Assembly (NCBI GenBank): GCA_017656255.1
Contig: JACDOE010000005.1
Coordinates: forward strand, 96,704 to 160,703
DNA: 64,000 nucleotides
Source: Bacillaceae bacterium
GTDB taxonomy: Bacteria; Bacillota; Bacilli; JACDOE01
Direction: 5' to 3'
Part shown: positions 18,596-27,428 of the stretch, one piece after another
Layout of the letters: each line of letters begins with the position of its first letter
Position numbering within the stretch: position 1 is the first letter of the stretch
Translations under genes and position numbers: made by a program
The notes under the pieces: model-generated
Databases searched by the model: none
What the model was told of the DNA's origin: nothing
The model's input: the letters and a program-made list of their open reading frames with translations, nothing else

Positions 18596-19738
18596 ATGAT
18601 CAAGGTCAGGAGATTGGATCATGTACAGATTTGCGTACCGGTGGGTCAAGAAGCGAAAGCACGGGAATTTTATGGTGGCATTCTGGGGTTCCAGGAAATT
18701 CCAAAACCTGAGTCACTGGTACCGAATGGCGGTCTGTGGTTTCAGGCGGGTGATGTGGAACTGCATATCGGGGTGGAACCAATGGATGTGACACCCTCGA
18801 AGCGCCATCCTGCTTTTCAAATTGAAAATGTTGAAGACGTACGGAGATATCTGGAGCAAAACGGGATCCGGACACAGGATGAAAAACCGATTCCCGGTGT
18901 AACCCGCTTTTCCTTTTATGATCCGTTCGGAAATCGAATCGAATTCCTGGAGCGAACTCCTCATGAACTCAAACAGAAAATCCAGGAACGCTTCGGGCGC
19001 AATGCCCGCTCCTATGTGACCAGCCAGGTTCATGCCGGTGGGGAAGATTTAAATTATCTTAGAAAAGAGGTGGAACGGACGGGAGGACAGCGTGCGCTTG
19101 ATGTGGCAACGGGAGGCGGCCATGTGGCTCATACACTCGCCCCCTTTTTTGATCGGGTCACGGCCTATGATCTGACTGCGAACATGCTGGAATCCGCGCG
19201 TGATTTCATAGAAGGGAATGGTATCCAGAATGTTGATTTCACGCAGGGGGATGCGGAATCGATGCCGTTCCAGGATGAAAGTTTTGATCTGGCGGCCTGT
19301 CGGGTTGCGGCACATCATTTTACAGATGTACGGTCTTTTTTGCATGAAACCCATCGTGTTCTCACTCCCGGGAGCCGTTTTCTGTTGATCGATAACGTCA
19401 GCCCGGAACAGGATGACTGGGACCGTCTCTATAATGAGATGGAGAAAAGAAGGGATCCCGGCCATCATCGTGCTCTGAAGAAATCAGAGTGGTTACGCCT
19501 CATCGAATTAAGTGGCTTTGAACCTGTGGCATGTCGGGTTTTTCAAAAACAGTTACAGTTTGACGACTGGTGTGACCGTATGCAACTGTCTGAACAGGAG
19601 AAAATAGATTTGACCCGGTTCATGCTCGATGCACCCCGGGGTTTTCGAGATTATTTTCGTATGCAAACGGACCCGCAGGATCGGATTGTTGCATTTCAAT
19701 TACCCACACTCTATGTGAAAGCGGTTCGATCATCATAG
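18596..19738 (+). CDS. Fusion of a VOC (glyoxalase-type) domain and a SAM methyltransferase
   Basis: 380 residues behind AAAAAGGAGGAG. Residues about 4-122 form a VOC/glyoxalase-bleomycin-resistance domain (LDHVQICVPVGQEAKAREFY; FSFYDPFGNRIEF). Residues about 125-380 form a class I methyltransferase with motif I DVATGGGHVAH and the following AYDLTANML and GDAESMPF segments. Each half is a common enzyme; the union in one chain is unusual and continuous in frame. Possible roles are detoxification or modification of a small molecule bound by the VOC half. Neighbours do not define a pathway. Confidence 0.83.
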   Translation: MIKVRRLDHVQICVPVGQEAKAREFYGGILGFQEIPKPESLVPNGGLWFQAGDVELHIGVEPMDVTPSKRHPAFQIENVEDVRRYLEQNGIRTQDEKPIPGVTRFSFYDPFGNRIEFLERTPHELKQKIQERFGRNARSYVTSQVHAGGEDLNYLRKEVERTGGQRALDVATGGGHVAHTLAPFFDRVTAYDLTANMLESARDFIEGNGIQNVDFTQGDAESMPFQDESFDLAACRVAAHHFTDVRSFLHETHRVLTPGSRFLLIDNVSPEQDDWDRLYNEMEKRRDPGHHRALKKSEWLRLIELSGFEPVACRVFQKQLQFDDWCDRMQLSEQEKIDLTRFMLDAPRGFRDYFRMQTDPQDRIVAFQLPTLYVKAVRSS

Positions 19739-19851
19739 CCCTTTACAGGGAATCATATTTCCATGTAAGATAAAAGAGGAAATCCGATTTGTTTACTTGG
19801 AATAATAGAAGACGGGAGAGTATGGAACCCCGTACGGGAGGTTTTGAGGAC

Positions 19852-20808
19852 ATGAATCAGCCCGATAAAGAGGCAAAAGTAGTGGAAAACATTTCCGACT
19901 TGATCGGGGAAACCCCGCTGGTCAAAATCAATCGGTTAACCGGTCAAAATGATGCTGATGTTTATGTCAAACTGGAATATTTCAATCCCAGCCGCAGTGT
20001 GAAAGACCGGGCCGCTTACAATATGATTATCGCGGCAGAAAAGGCCGGCCTGTTGAAACCGGGCGCGACGATCATCGAACCGACATCCGGCAATACCGGG
20101 ATCGGGCTGGCGATGAATGCTGCTGCCCGTGGTTACCGGGCCATCCTGGTAATGCCGGACAACAGTACCCGTGAGCGAATCAATCTGTTAAAGGCATACG
20201 GAGCGGAAGTTGTTTTGACCCCCAGTGAAGAGAAAATGCCCGGTGCCATAAGAAAGGCCGAAGCATTACACCGCGAAATTCCCGACAGCTTTATTCCCCA
20301 GCAATTTGAGAATCCGGCCAATCCGGATGTACACCGTCATACGACGGCCAGAGAAGTGATCGAACAGGTCAAAGAAATCGGCGGTCATCTGGAAGCCTTC
20401 GTGGCATCGGCCGGGACCGGGGGAACGATCACCGGCACGGGAGAAGTGCTGAAACAAGCATATCCCGATCTTTACATTGCCGTGGTTGAACCGGAGGGTT
20501 CCCCGGTCCTGTCCGGAGGAAAACCGGGAAGGCACAAACTGGTAGGGACCAGCCCGGGTTTTATCCCGGACACACTCAATACGGAAGTCTATGATGAGAT
20601 CATCCGGGTCAAGGATGATGAAGCCTACCAGACGGCTCGTGATCTGGCCAGACTGGAAGGCATTCTAGTCGGCCCGTCATCGGGGGCAACGGTTTTCGCC
20701 GGTCTGAAATTGGCCCGCAAACTGGGATCCGGCAAAAATGTCATCTGCATTGCACCGGATACCGGAGAACGCTATCTGTCCAGCGATCTGTTCCGTTTTG
20801 ACAAATAA
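19852..20808 (+). CDS. Cysteine synthase family protein
   Basis: 318 residues starting at ATG 19852, 10 bases after GGGAGG. Upstream in-frame ATGs have poor spacing. PLP fold-II enzyme with NPSRSVKDRA (Lys51), PTSGNTGIG and the C-terminal GPSSGA loop. This set marks O-acetylserine sulfhydrylase (CysK/CysM) or closely related cystathionine beta-synthase-like enzymes. It would make cysteine from O-acetylserine and sulfide. The next gene encodes a rhodanese, 15 bases on, which suggests joint sulfur handling. Confidence 0.85.
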   Translation: MNQPDKEAKVVENISDLIGETPLVKINRLTGQNDADVYVKLEYFNPSRSVKDRAAYNMIIAAEKAGLLKPGATIIEPTSGNTGIGLAMNAAARGYRAILVMPDNSTRERINLLKAYGAEVVLTPSEEKMPGAIRKAEALHREIPDSFIPQQFENPANPDVHRHTTAREVIEQVKEIGGHLEAFVASAGTGGTITGTGEVLKQAYPDLYIAVVEPEGSPVLSGGKPGRHKLVGTSPGFIPDTLNTEVYDEIIRVKDDEAYQTARDLARLEGILVGPSSGATVFAGLKLARKLGSGKNVICIAPDTGERYLSSDLFRFDK

Positions 20809-20823
20809 AAGGGAGGGTTCAGA

Positions 20824-21162
20824 ATGAGTCAGGAAAAAGAAGGGATCAGGCAGGTAAATCCCGAAGAATTATTGAAGATTTATGAAAACGGCGGTGAACA
20901 TGTCACCCTCGTCGATGTACGGACGCCTGAGGAATTTGTAGCCGGGCACATTCCCGGTATTGAGTGGATTCCCATGGATCAAATTCCCCGGGAAATGAAT
21001 CAACTTGACCGGGAAAAAGAATATATATTTGTCTGCCGCAGCGGCAACCGGAGTCAAAAGGTGTGTCTATTCCTGAAAGAGAATGGCTTTGAGCGGGTCG
21101 CCAATTTTTCAGGCGGCATGCTGGGCTGGACTGGACCTGTTAAAGAAGGCATGGAAAAATAG
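20824..21162 (+). CDS. Single-domain rhodanese-like sulfurtransferase
   Basis: 112 residues. One rhodanese domain with DVRTPEEFVAGHIPG and the active-site loop FVCRSGNRS (Cys71). Such proteins carry persulfide sulfur in the cytoplasm. It follows the cysteine synthase gene directly with its own GGGAGG site, so the pair is likely co-transcribed and may pass sulfane sulfur into or out of cysteine metabolism. Confidence 0.87.
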   Translation: MSQEKEGIRQVNPEELLKIYENGGEHVTLVDVRTPEEFVAGHIPGIEWIPMDQIPREMNQLDREKEYIFVCRSGNRSQKVCLFLKENGFERVANFSGGMLGWTGPVKEGMEK

Positions 21163-21216
21163 CTGTTTTTTGAGAAAACAGAAGTGGTCAGGATAACAGG
21201 AAGAAAGGGATAGCAT

Positions 21217-22587
21217 ATGAGTCACTCGGAACAGGTCAACACAGGCTGGAGAAGAATTGTGATCGTGGTCAGCATTACACTGGGGATGCTTCTGGCTGCT
21301 CTGGATACCATGGTCATGTCCACGGCGATGCCGGACATTCAGGAAATACTGGGGGACTTCCAACTCTATAGCTGGGTCTTTTCAGCGTATATGCTGGCCA
21401 GTACCGTGACCGTTCCCATATTTGGAAAACTGGCGGATATGTACGGCCGTAAAAGAATATTTTCCCTGGCTCTATTGCTGTTTATCGGGGGGTCGGCCCT
21501 GTGCGGAATATCATCGTCGATGGTGGAACTGGTGATCTACCGTGCTGTGCAGGGGCTTGGCGCCGGCGGGGTGATCCCATTGACGGTAACCATCGCAGGC
21601 GACCTTTACAGCGTTGAAAAACGGGGAAGAATTCAGGGTCTGTTCAGCAGCATGTGGGCGATTTCCGGGATTGCCGGCCCTGTCGTGGGGGGATGGATTA
21701 TCGAAAACTGGCACTGGAGCTGGATTTTCTGGATGAACGTGCCGATTGGATTGCTTGCCATGGCCGGTTTTCTTTTATTTAACGAGCAGGTGGAGCCTTC
21801 CCGTCAGAAAATTGATTACACCGGCGCGCTGACGTTATCTATCTCCATTTTGCTGTTCCTGTTTACCACCATTGTGCCATATCTCTGGCTGGTTCCTCTC
21901 CTCCTCCTGATGAGCGGTCTTACGTTCCGGTTATTTTTGCAGATTGAACGGAACAAGTCCCATCCCCTGATTCGAGTCGATTTCTTCCGTAATCCCATGT
22001 TAAAATGGGTCAATATCACGGCCTTTCTGGTATCGATGGGATTGTTTGCCGTTCCCAGCTTCGTACCCCTTTTTGCCCAGCAGGTGATGGGCTATGATCC
22101 TCTGGAAAGCGGACTGGTCCTGATGGGACAAGTGCTGGGATGGAATATACTTGCCGTTCTTTCCGGAAAAATGATTATCCGTTATGGCTATAAAAAGTCG
22201 ATTTTAAGCGGCATTTCCCTGCTGGTGGCAGGCGGTCTGATCCTGCTTCTGTTTGCGTCCCGCATGACCTATCCGATTTTGATCGGAGCTCTGTTTGTGA
22301 TGGGGATGGGATTTGGTCTCGGGATGACCACTTTCACCATTTCCGTACAGGAAGCGGTCGAGCCGAGGGAGCGAGGAATTTCGACATCCATTCAAATGTT
22401 TTTCCGGAATGTGGGAGCCACCCTGGGCGTTTCGCTGGTGGGGGGTGTGATGAATATGACTTCCGGACTTTTCACACTGCAAGCCAGCTTTATGTTCGTG
22501 TTTGCCCTGAGTCTTGCCATCACATTTTCAGCCCTTTTTACCGGGATTTATGTCCCGCATCATGTGATGAGAACCCCATCTTCTTAA
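21217..22587 (+). CDS. MFS drug-efflux transporter, DHA2/EmrB-QacA type
   Basis: 456 residues, almost wholly membrane helices. The motif AALDTMVMSTAMPDIQ (about 28-43) is typical of DHA2 transporters, with GKLADMYGRKR in the first cytoplasmic loop and a motif C-like GPVVGGWI. The family exports drugs or metabolites using the proton gradient. Substrate is unknown. It lies 54 bases after the rhodanese gene and might share the transcript. Confidence 0.87.
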   Translation: MSHSEQVNTGWRRIVIVVSITLGMLLAALDTMVMSTAMPDIQEILGDFQLYSWVFSAYMLASTVTVPIFGKLADMYGRKRIFSLALLLFIGGSALCGISSSMVELVIYRAVQGLGAGGVIPLTVTIAGDLYSVEKRGRIQGLFSSMWAISGIAGPVVGGWIIENWHWSWIFWMNVPIGLLAMAGFLLFNEQVEPSRQKIDYTGALTLSISILLFLFTTIVPYLWLVPLLLLMSGLTFRLFLQIERNKSHPLIRVDFFRNPMLKWVNITAFLVSMGLFAVPSFVPLFAQQVMGYDPLESGLVLMGQVLGWNILAVLSGKMIIRYGYKKSILSGISLLVAGGLILLLFASRMTYPILIGALFVMGMGFGLGMTTFTISVQEAVEPRERGISTSIQMFFRNVGATLGVSLVGGVMNMTSGLFTLQASFMFVFALSLAITFSALFTGIYVPHHVMRTPSS

Positions 22588-22697
22588 ACAAAAATGAAAA
22601 ATTTTGAACGTTTTTGTACATATTAAAAGTAGGTGCTTTACCCGATTTAAAAAATGAATTATGATATTAGAAGATAAATCGAAATAAGGGGATGTGG

Positions 22698-22877
22698 ATG
22701 ACCATGATGGAAGTCATTATGTTTTTGATTACGATCGTACTTCTGTATTCAACAGTTCGTCAATTTAGGGAACAGAATAAATTTGGTGCAGCGTTCACCT
22801 TGATCTCTTTTATCGTTTTTGCTGTTATTGATATCATCATTTTGTACGAAATGTTTTCAAGTGGCGCACAGGGATAA
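22698..22877 (+). CDS. Small hydrophobic membrane protein, unknown
   Basis: 59 residues, starting at ATG 22698 six bases after AAGGGG. Two hydrophobic stretches (about 5-20 and 32-50) separated by a charged loop RQFREQNK suggest a two-helix membrane protein. No family was recognised. A short terminator follows. Confidence 0.55.
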   Translation: MTMMEVIMFLITIVLLYSTVRQFREQNKFGAAFTLISFIVFAVIDIIILYEMFSSGAQG

Positions 22878-22891
22878 CGTGCGTTTCTCTC

Positions 22892-22918
22892 AGTCGCTCA
22901 AAAAAGGGCGGCTTTTTT
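22892..22918 (+). terminator. Short terminator
   Basis: AGTCGC/GCGGCT stem with G-U pairing and six T residues, after the small membrane protein gene. Confidence 0.55.
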
Positions 22919-22949
22919 CATTTTGCCAGCAGAACAGGGGGAATTTTCT

Positions 22950-23240
22950 ATGAAATACGTGGCTTTTCTACATATTGTTGATGCGGAAAAAAACCGGCAG
23001 GTGCGGCCTGCTCACCTGGATTATGTGAATCGGCTCTATGAAGAAGGAAAAATATTGATGGCCGGCCCTTTTACAGATGGAAAGGGCGGTATGGTGGTCT
23101 ATGAAGCACCGGATATCGAAACGGCAAAGAAACTGGCGGAGAACGATCCGGTGATTGTCGAAGGAGCAAGAACCCTGGAATTAAGGGAATGGAACATGCT
23201 CGATCTTCCTGTGGACCCGTCTTCGACTGGAAAAAAATGA
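22950..23240 (+). CDS. YciI-family protein
   Basis: 96 residues, starting at ATG 22950 after CAGGGGGA. Matches the YCII/ferredoxin-like fold: KYVAFLHIVD at the start, RPAHLDYVNRLYEEGKILMAGPF in the middle with the conserved His, and an EARTLELREWNM-like end. Function of the family is largely unknown; some members are small dehalogenase-like enzymes. Confidence 0.8.
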   Translation: MKYVAFLHIVDAEKNRQVRPAHLDYVNRLYEEGKILMAGPFTDGKGGMVVYEAPDIETAKKLAENDPVIVEGARTLELREWNMLDLPVDPSSTGKK

Positions 23241-23298
23241 GGGGGAAAAGAAGCCGTCTCACGGTATATCCTAAGGAAACAAAGGAGGTTGATTTCAA

Positions 23299-23454
23299 AT
23301 GAAACGAGATCAAAACCAGTTTCCTGACATGGATATCCCGGAAATCACAGAAGTGAACCGGCCGGAAATCGGGGAAACCACCCCGCATCCAGCCTCGCCG
23401 GATGATCCTCAGGTTGGTCCGGAACGGGAAGCCGGGCGGGAACAGGAGCGGTAA
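23299..23454 (+). CDS. Very small disordered acidic protein
   Basis: 51 residues preceded by a near-perfect AAAGGAGGT 9 bases before the ATG. The product is Pro, Glu and Asp rich (for example TTPHPASPDDPQVGPEREAG) and has no hydrophobic segment, so it is probably unstructured. Short proteins of this make-up are common in spore formers. No family was recognised. The strong ribosome binding site is the main evidence. Confidence 0.6.
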   Translation: MKRDQNQFPDMDIPEITEVNRPEIGETTPHPASPDDPQVGPEREAGREQER

Positions 23455-23528
23455 CCGTTTATTGCTTTTCATTCTCCCCCTCAAAAAGGTATAATACAGA
23501 AGAACATGAGTGAAGGGGGACGACGATT

Positions 23529-24473
23529 GTGGACGTAATCAAGATTTCCCCGCGCGGTTATTGTTACGGGGTTGTGGATGCCATGGTCCTTGCGCAACAA
23601 ACGGCACGCAACCTGGATCTGCCGCGTCCGATTTATATTCTGGGAATGATTGTACACAACAAATATGTCACGGATGCTTTTGAAGAACAGGAAATTATCA
23701 CGCTGGACGGTGAAAATCGCCTGGAACTGCTGGATGAGATCGACCATGGAACCGTCATTTTTACTGCCCATGGTGTTTCACCGGAAGTTCGCCGGAAAGC
23801 CCGGGAAAAAGGGCTGTCCATTGTGGATGCCACCTGTCCCGATGTCACGCGGACCCATGATCTGATTCGGGAAAAAGTGGCCGAGGGTTATGAAGTCATT
23901 TATGTCGGGAAAAAGAAACATCCCGAACCGGAAGGAGCTGTCGGTGTGGCGCCGGAACATGTTCACCTGGTTGAAAATGAACGGGATGTCGACCAGCTTT
24001 CCATTTCCCATGATAAAATTCTGGTGACCAACCAGACCACGATGAGTCAGTGGGATGTGAAAAATCTGGTCAATTATATTCTCGCCAAATTCCCGACGGC
24101 CGAAGTGCACAATGAAATATGTCTGGCCACCCAGCAACGCCAGGAAGCAGTTGCGGAGCAGGCCGGCGAAGCGGATCTGCTGATTGTCGTGGGAGATCCC
24201 CGCAGTAACAATTCCAACCGGCTGGCCCAGGTCGGCGAAGAAATTGCCGGCGTGAAAGCTTATCGTGTGGCAGATGTTTCGGAAATCAAGACGGACTGGT
24301 TGAAAGGGGTTAAAAAGGTAGCGGTGACAGCCGGTGCTTCAACGCCCACACCGGTGACCCGGGAAGTGGTCGATTACCTGGAACAGTTTGACCCGGATGA
24401 CCCCTCTACCTGGGAGGTACAGCGAACGCTTAATAAAAAGCGGATTCTACCTCCGGTGAAAAAAGCAAAATAA
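23529..24473 (+). CDS. ispH: 4-hydroxy-3-methylbut-2-enyl diphosphate reductase
   Basis: 314 residues with a GTG start behind GAAGGGGGA. The three Fe-S cluster cysteines are present in GYCYG (Cys12), DATCPDV and [11 protein letters not shown], with the active-site TxxHGV and SNNSNRL segments. The enzyme makes IPP and DMAPP in the last MEP-pathway step. A C-terminal tail after about residue 285 is basic. Monocistronic, with its own terminator. Confidence 0.93.
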   Translation: MDVIKISPRGYCYGVVDAMVLAQQTARNLDLPRPIYILGMIVHNKYVTDAFEEQEIITLDGENRLELLDEIDHGTVIFTAHGVSPEVRRKAREKGLSIVDATCPDVTRTHDLIREKVAEGYEVIYVGKKKHPEPEGAVGVAPEHVHLVENERDVDQLSISHDKILVTNQTTMSQWDVKNLVNYILAKFPTAEVHNEICLATQQRQEAVAEQAGEADLLIVVGDPRSNNSNRLAQVGEEIAGVKAYRVADVSEIKTDWLKGVKKVAVTAGASTPTPVTREVVDYLEQFDPDDPSTWEVQRTLNKKRILPPVKKAK

Positions 24474-24481
24474 GATGTGAC

Positions 24482-24509
24482 ACCCGGATCTTCAGGATCC
24501 GGGTTTTTA
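24482..24509 (+). terminator. Terminator after ispH
   Basis: ACCCGGATC-TTCAG-GATCCGGGT followed by five T residues; a clean intrinsic terminator. Confidence 0.88.
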
Positions 24510-24554
24510 ATTAACATTTTGGCCAAATGATGATACAAAACAACGCACGGAAAG

Positions 24555-24878
24555 TTATTTTTTTGTCAGCTTTGTAAATCTAAAAATGGCAGCCAGCAGA
24601 CTCATCATGCTTAATGCCCAAAACACCCCGGCATATCCCACCTGCAGTGAATTTTCTTCCGAAGCCATCGGATGGTTGTAATCCAGTTCAGGTGTAACGA
24701 CATTCATAATGAAATAAAATGAAATGGATAACAGAAACAGGTGAAACAAAACCAGCAGATATGCTGTTCCGTTCTGCTTGTTTTTTGCCCACAACCGAAT
24801 CGTTGATACGGCCACAATCGAAATAACCACAATAAAACCCGTCATTAACAATTCAGGTACTTCCTGTTCCAGTGGCAT
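24555..24878 (-). CDS. Membrane protein, unknown
   Basis: 107 residues from ATG 24878, chosen because GGAGGGG lies 7 bases upstream; the frame is open further. Three hydrophobic helices (about 10-30, 38-60 and 82-100). The loop between helices 2 and 3 is acidic (PELDYNHPMASEENS). No family was recognised. Confidence 0.6.
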   Translation of the reverse strand: MPLEQEVPELLMTGFIVVISIVAVSTIRLWAKNKQNGTAYLLVLFHLFLLSISFYFIMNVVTPELDYNHPMASEENSLQVGYAGVFWALSMMSLLAAIFRFTKLTKK

Positions 24879-25035
24879 CACAACTTCCCCTCCTATCCCC
24901 AGTTTAACAGACCGTATAATGTTATCCAATTAAAAAACAAACCTGTTATATAATAATTTTAAAAATGGGGTTGCTGTTGTAAAACGATTCTGTTATAATA
25001 CAGGTAACATTAAGGGAGTGGGAGGGCACATTGTT

Positions 25036-25230
25036 ATGCAACACTATATTGGAGAAACCTATTGCTTCTGTGATGAAAGAGAACATTTTCAGGTGGAAGA
25101 GGCGGATCGTTTATTTTTCATCTGCCGTTTTAAGGGTACCCAGGAAGGTTTCGTCATGGAGAAAGAAGTGTTTGACAGACAGTTCCGCAAAGGGCGGATT
25201 GTAAAGCAAATGGCATCCGTTGCGGTATAA
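25036..25230 (+). CDS. Small cysteine-containing protein, unknown
   Basis: 64 residues from ATG 25036, nine bases after GGAGGG. Contains YCFCDE and FICRF, a spaced set of cysteines that could bind metal, and ends with a basic stretch FRKGRIVKQ. No family was recognised. Confidence 0.55.
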   Translation: MQHYIGETYCFCDEREHFQVEEADRLFFICRFKGTQEGFVMEKEVFDRQFRKGRIVKQMASVAV

Positions 25231-25315
25231 GACATAGAAGACCGTAATCCTGTCATACATTCATAACTGTTGCCGCTCTATCGCTGGTAAAGATCAGCGA
25301 CTTCTCTGATATACA

Positions 25316-25352
25316 AAATCGGCTTCCTCTCCCCATGGAAGAAGCCGATTTC
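25316..25352. terminator. Bidirectional terminator
   Basis: AAATCGGCTTC and GAAGCCGATTT form a stem with T-runs on both strands, serving the small gene on the left and yfhH on the right. Confidence 0.8.
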
Positions 25353-25399
25353 TATTATGTTTTAACAGCTTCGAGACATCAAAGTTTATTTTGCATCGC

Positions 25400-25732
25400 T
25401 TACTGCCTTCTGGAACATACCGGCGGGGGAATGAGCCTGCCGATGGGGATGGCTGTCAATTCGGTGGAGGAGGGGAATCTTCCCCAGGCCATCACACCAT
25501 TGAGATATTCAACCGTAAAAGATTCCTCATACCCTTCGACCTGGTAGGTCTCATTCTCGCGGATCGTTTTGGGATCCGTGTAATAAGAGCGGGCCATATA
25601 ATATTTTTGTTCCAGAATGGGAAGCAGGGTGTGATTACCGTTCTTTTGGGCTTCTTCAGCTTCCCGGGCCAGCTTATCCATTTCGGACAACAGTTCTTCT
25701 TCAGACATTTCGCTGTATCTTTTTGACGCCAA
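25400..25732 (-). CDS. yfhH: YfhH/DUF1811 family protein
   Basis: 110 residues. TTG 25732 is chosen since AGGAGGG lies about 8 bases upstream, although in-frame ATGs exist further out. The body (KRYSEMSEEELLSEM...ETYQVEGYEESFTVEYLNGVMAWG) matches the Bacillus YfhH family from memory, including the YLNG-AWG block. The function is unknown. The family is largely confined to Bacillota, so it supports the taxonomic call. Confidence 0.78.
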   Translation of the reverse strand: MASKRYSEMSEEELLSEMDKLAREAEEAQKNGNHTLLPILEQKYYMARSYYTDPKTIRENETYQVEGYEESFTVEYLNGVMAWGRFPSSTELTAIPIGRLIPPPVCSRRQ

Positions 25733-25841
25733 TCTTAATCCCTCCTGTTGGACAACACATCGTTCCATTGCAACAATCAATTTTAAGTGAAATAATGAAT
25801 AAAAGTATACAGCAAGTTTCTGGAGAAAGCGAGGATGGAAT

Positions 25842-26132
25842 GTGAAGCATGCAAATGAAAATATACCTGAACTGGACGATCTGATCTACAAATTCACAGA
25901 ACTTCTTACTGGAGAAGCCAGTGATGAAATGGTGGAAAAAGTGGTCACCTGGTCTCTCTACAGTCACATGTTGAAAGTTATGCCACCCCTTGTTCATCAC
26001 TGGACGGCAGATCACCCGGAAGCCAAGGCGCAAATCAGGGAAATCTTCGAACAAATACAGCGTTTGAATCAGGAAAACAAGGAGAAAATTCGCCGCCAGC
26101 AAAACAAACATCTAAACCAGAAAAAGGATTAG
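25842..26132 (+). CDS. YusU-like DUF2573 family protein
   Basis: 96 residues from GTG 25842. Helical and charged, with YKFTELLTGEASDEMVEKV, WSLYSHMLKVMPPLVHHW and a basic Gln-rich tail. This resembles the small DUF2573/YusU proteins of Bacillus; the match is from memory and moderate. No function known. Confidence 0.6.
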   Translation: MKHANENIPELDDLIYKFTELLTGEASDEMVEKVVTWSLYSHMLKVMPPLVHHWTADHPEAKAQIREIFEQIQRLNQENKEKIRRQQNKHLNQKKD

Positions 26133-26214
26133 GGTCCTCTTTCTTTTATTTTATAACAAAACAGTGTGTGTGCCGACTCCCTGACTCTAACCATATCATG
26201 AGACTGGGGAGGAC

Positions 26215-26607
26215 ATGATGGATTCTCCGACAATCTTTCTGGTTGAAGACCATTGTGACAATGGAAAACTGTTTAAACAGTACCTGGAATGGGAAGGGTT
26301 CAGAACAATCTGTGTGCACCAGGGCAGCGAGGTCATGTCAAAACTGAACCAGATTCGTCCGTCACTTATCCTGATGGATATCTTAATGCCGGAACAAAAT
26401 GGCCTGGACATTGTCAAAGAATTAAAGCAACATCCGGAATTCCATCACATCCCGGTGGTGGCTTTTTCAGCTCTGTCTTCTGCAGATGACATTGAGAAAG
26501 CCCTGGCAGCCGGATGTGACGGATATATTACCAAACCGGTACGATTGCCGGAACTGGTGTCGAGGATTAAAGAATTCGTCCGTATTCCTGAAGATTCAAG
26601 CAGCTGA
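26215..26607 (+). CDS. Stand-alone response-regulator receiver protein
   Basis: 130 residues, a single CheY-like receiver. The acidic pair is EDH (Glu11, Asp12), the phosphoacceptor is Asp55 in LILMDILMPE, and the Lys of the switch is in YITKPVRL. There is no output domain. It could act like Spo0F in a phosphorelay or like CheY. No kinase is adjacent, although the orphan kinase at 487-3141 lacks a partner. Two adjacent ATGs could start it; a GGGGAGG is just upstream. Confidence 0.85.
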   Translation: MMDSPTIFLVEDHCDNGKLFKQYLEWEGFRTICVHQGSEVMSKLNQIRPSLILMDILMPEQNGLDIVKELKQHPEFHHIPVVAFSALSSADDIEKALAAGCDGYITKPVRLPELVSRIKEFVRIPEDSSS

Positions 26608-26611
26608 AAAA

Positions 26612-26653
26612 AACACCTCCGTCGATCTTTGGATCGAAAACGGAGGTGTTTTG
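26612..26653 (+). terminator. Terminator after the receiver gene
   Basis: AACACCTCCG and CGGAGGTGTT pair, with an inner GATC stem, and are followed by T residues. Confidence 0.85.
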
Positions 26654-26684
26654 TGTTCATCCGGCTCTGACAAGATAGGCTGTT

Positions 26685-27062
26685 TTACTGTATCTGAGTC
26701 GTTGAATAGGGAAATTGGGAGGCGTAACCGCTGAACTGCTGATAGGCTTGATCAAGATGCTGTTGTTGCTCGGCTTCCAGTTTGTAAGCCCCTTTTCGAA
26801 ACATCAGCAGGTACATCTCATACTGCAGTTGATGAGTTTCATTCAAAATCGTCATATAATCACGATGCAGGGCCTCGTGGCTGGCTTCACGAGCTGCCGT
26901 ATTGAAACTGTCCGTCAAATATTTTTCCGTCACCAGTGCGTCGTTAATCCGATCACGGTCGTTCATCTCCGGGGTTTTTTGCTTGCCCATGGAAGGTTGT
27001 TCAATGCTTTTATCTTTCGGGTTGGAAATTTGATTGGGGTTCTGGGTTTGCATGTTCGGCAT
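26685..27062 (-). CDS. Spore coat protein, CotF family
   Basis: 125 residues after AGGAGGAG. The N-terminal ~35 residues are disordered (Asn, Gln, Pro rich). The rest is the ferritin-like CotF helical domain: NDALVTEKYLTDSFNTAAREASHEALHRDYMTILNETHQLQYEMYLLMFRKGAY. Such proteins are assembled into the spore coat late in sporulation. It pairs with the coat-like gene that precedes it 17 bases upstream. Confidence 0.82.
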   Translation of the reverse strand: MPNMQTQNPNQISNPKDKSIEQPSMGKQKTPEMNDRDRINDALVTEKYLTDSFNTAAREASHEALHRDYMTILNETHQLQYEMYLLMFRKGAYKLEAEQQQHLDQAYQQFSGYASQFPYSTTQIQ

Positions 27063-27079
27063 CGGGATACTCCTCCTTT

Positions 27080-27367
27080 TTATTGCGTCATCTGTTGCTG
27101 CACGTTGGCCATTTCCTGCGTATTGTTATTCTGGAGATGTTTTAACAGCATCTGGTAATGGCGCTGGTGGGTTTTTCCCGCTTTATCCAGGGCCTGTTTC
27201 ACCTCAGGATTAGTCGCTTCCTGGGCAAAATGATGACACTTTTTCATGGCGTCCAGAAGCCAGGACATTCCATCTTTCAGATACAGGTAGTCCTTGGTGG
27301 TAATGACCTGTGGAGGCTGGGGAATGACGGGCTGTTGCGTTTGCTGTCCTGTCATTTGTTGTTGCAT
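27080..27367 (-). CDS. Coat-like small helical protein upstream of cotF
   Basis: 95 residues, taking ATG 27367 for its spacing from AAGGAG. Gln and Pro rich N-terminus, then a helical region (KDYLYLKDGMSWLLDAMKK...HQRHYQMLLKHL) like the partner in Bacillus coat gene pairs, and a Gln-rich tail. Probably expressed with the CotF gene during sporulation. The family match is weaker than for its neighbour. Confidence 0.65.
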   Translation of the reverse strand: MQQQMTGQQTQQPVIPQPPQVITTKDYLYLKDGMSWLLDAMKKCHHFAQEATNPEVKQALDKAGKTHQRHYQMLLKHLQNNNTQEMANVQQQMTQ

Positions 27368-27428
27368 AAGCATGTCTCCTTTTCACTTTTTTCTGTCATT
27401 TAGTATGTGTGAAAAGGAGAGATTTATA

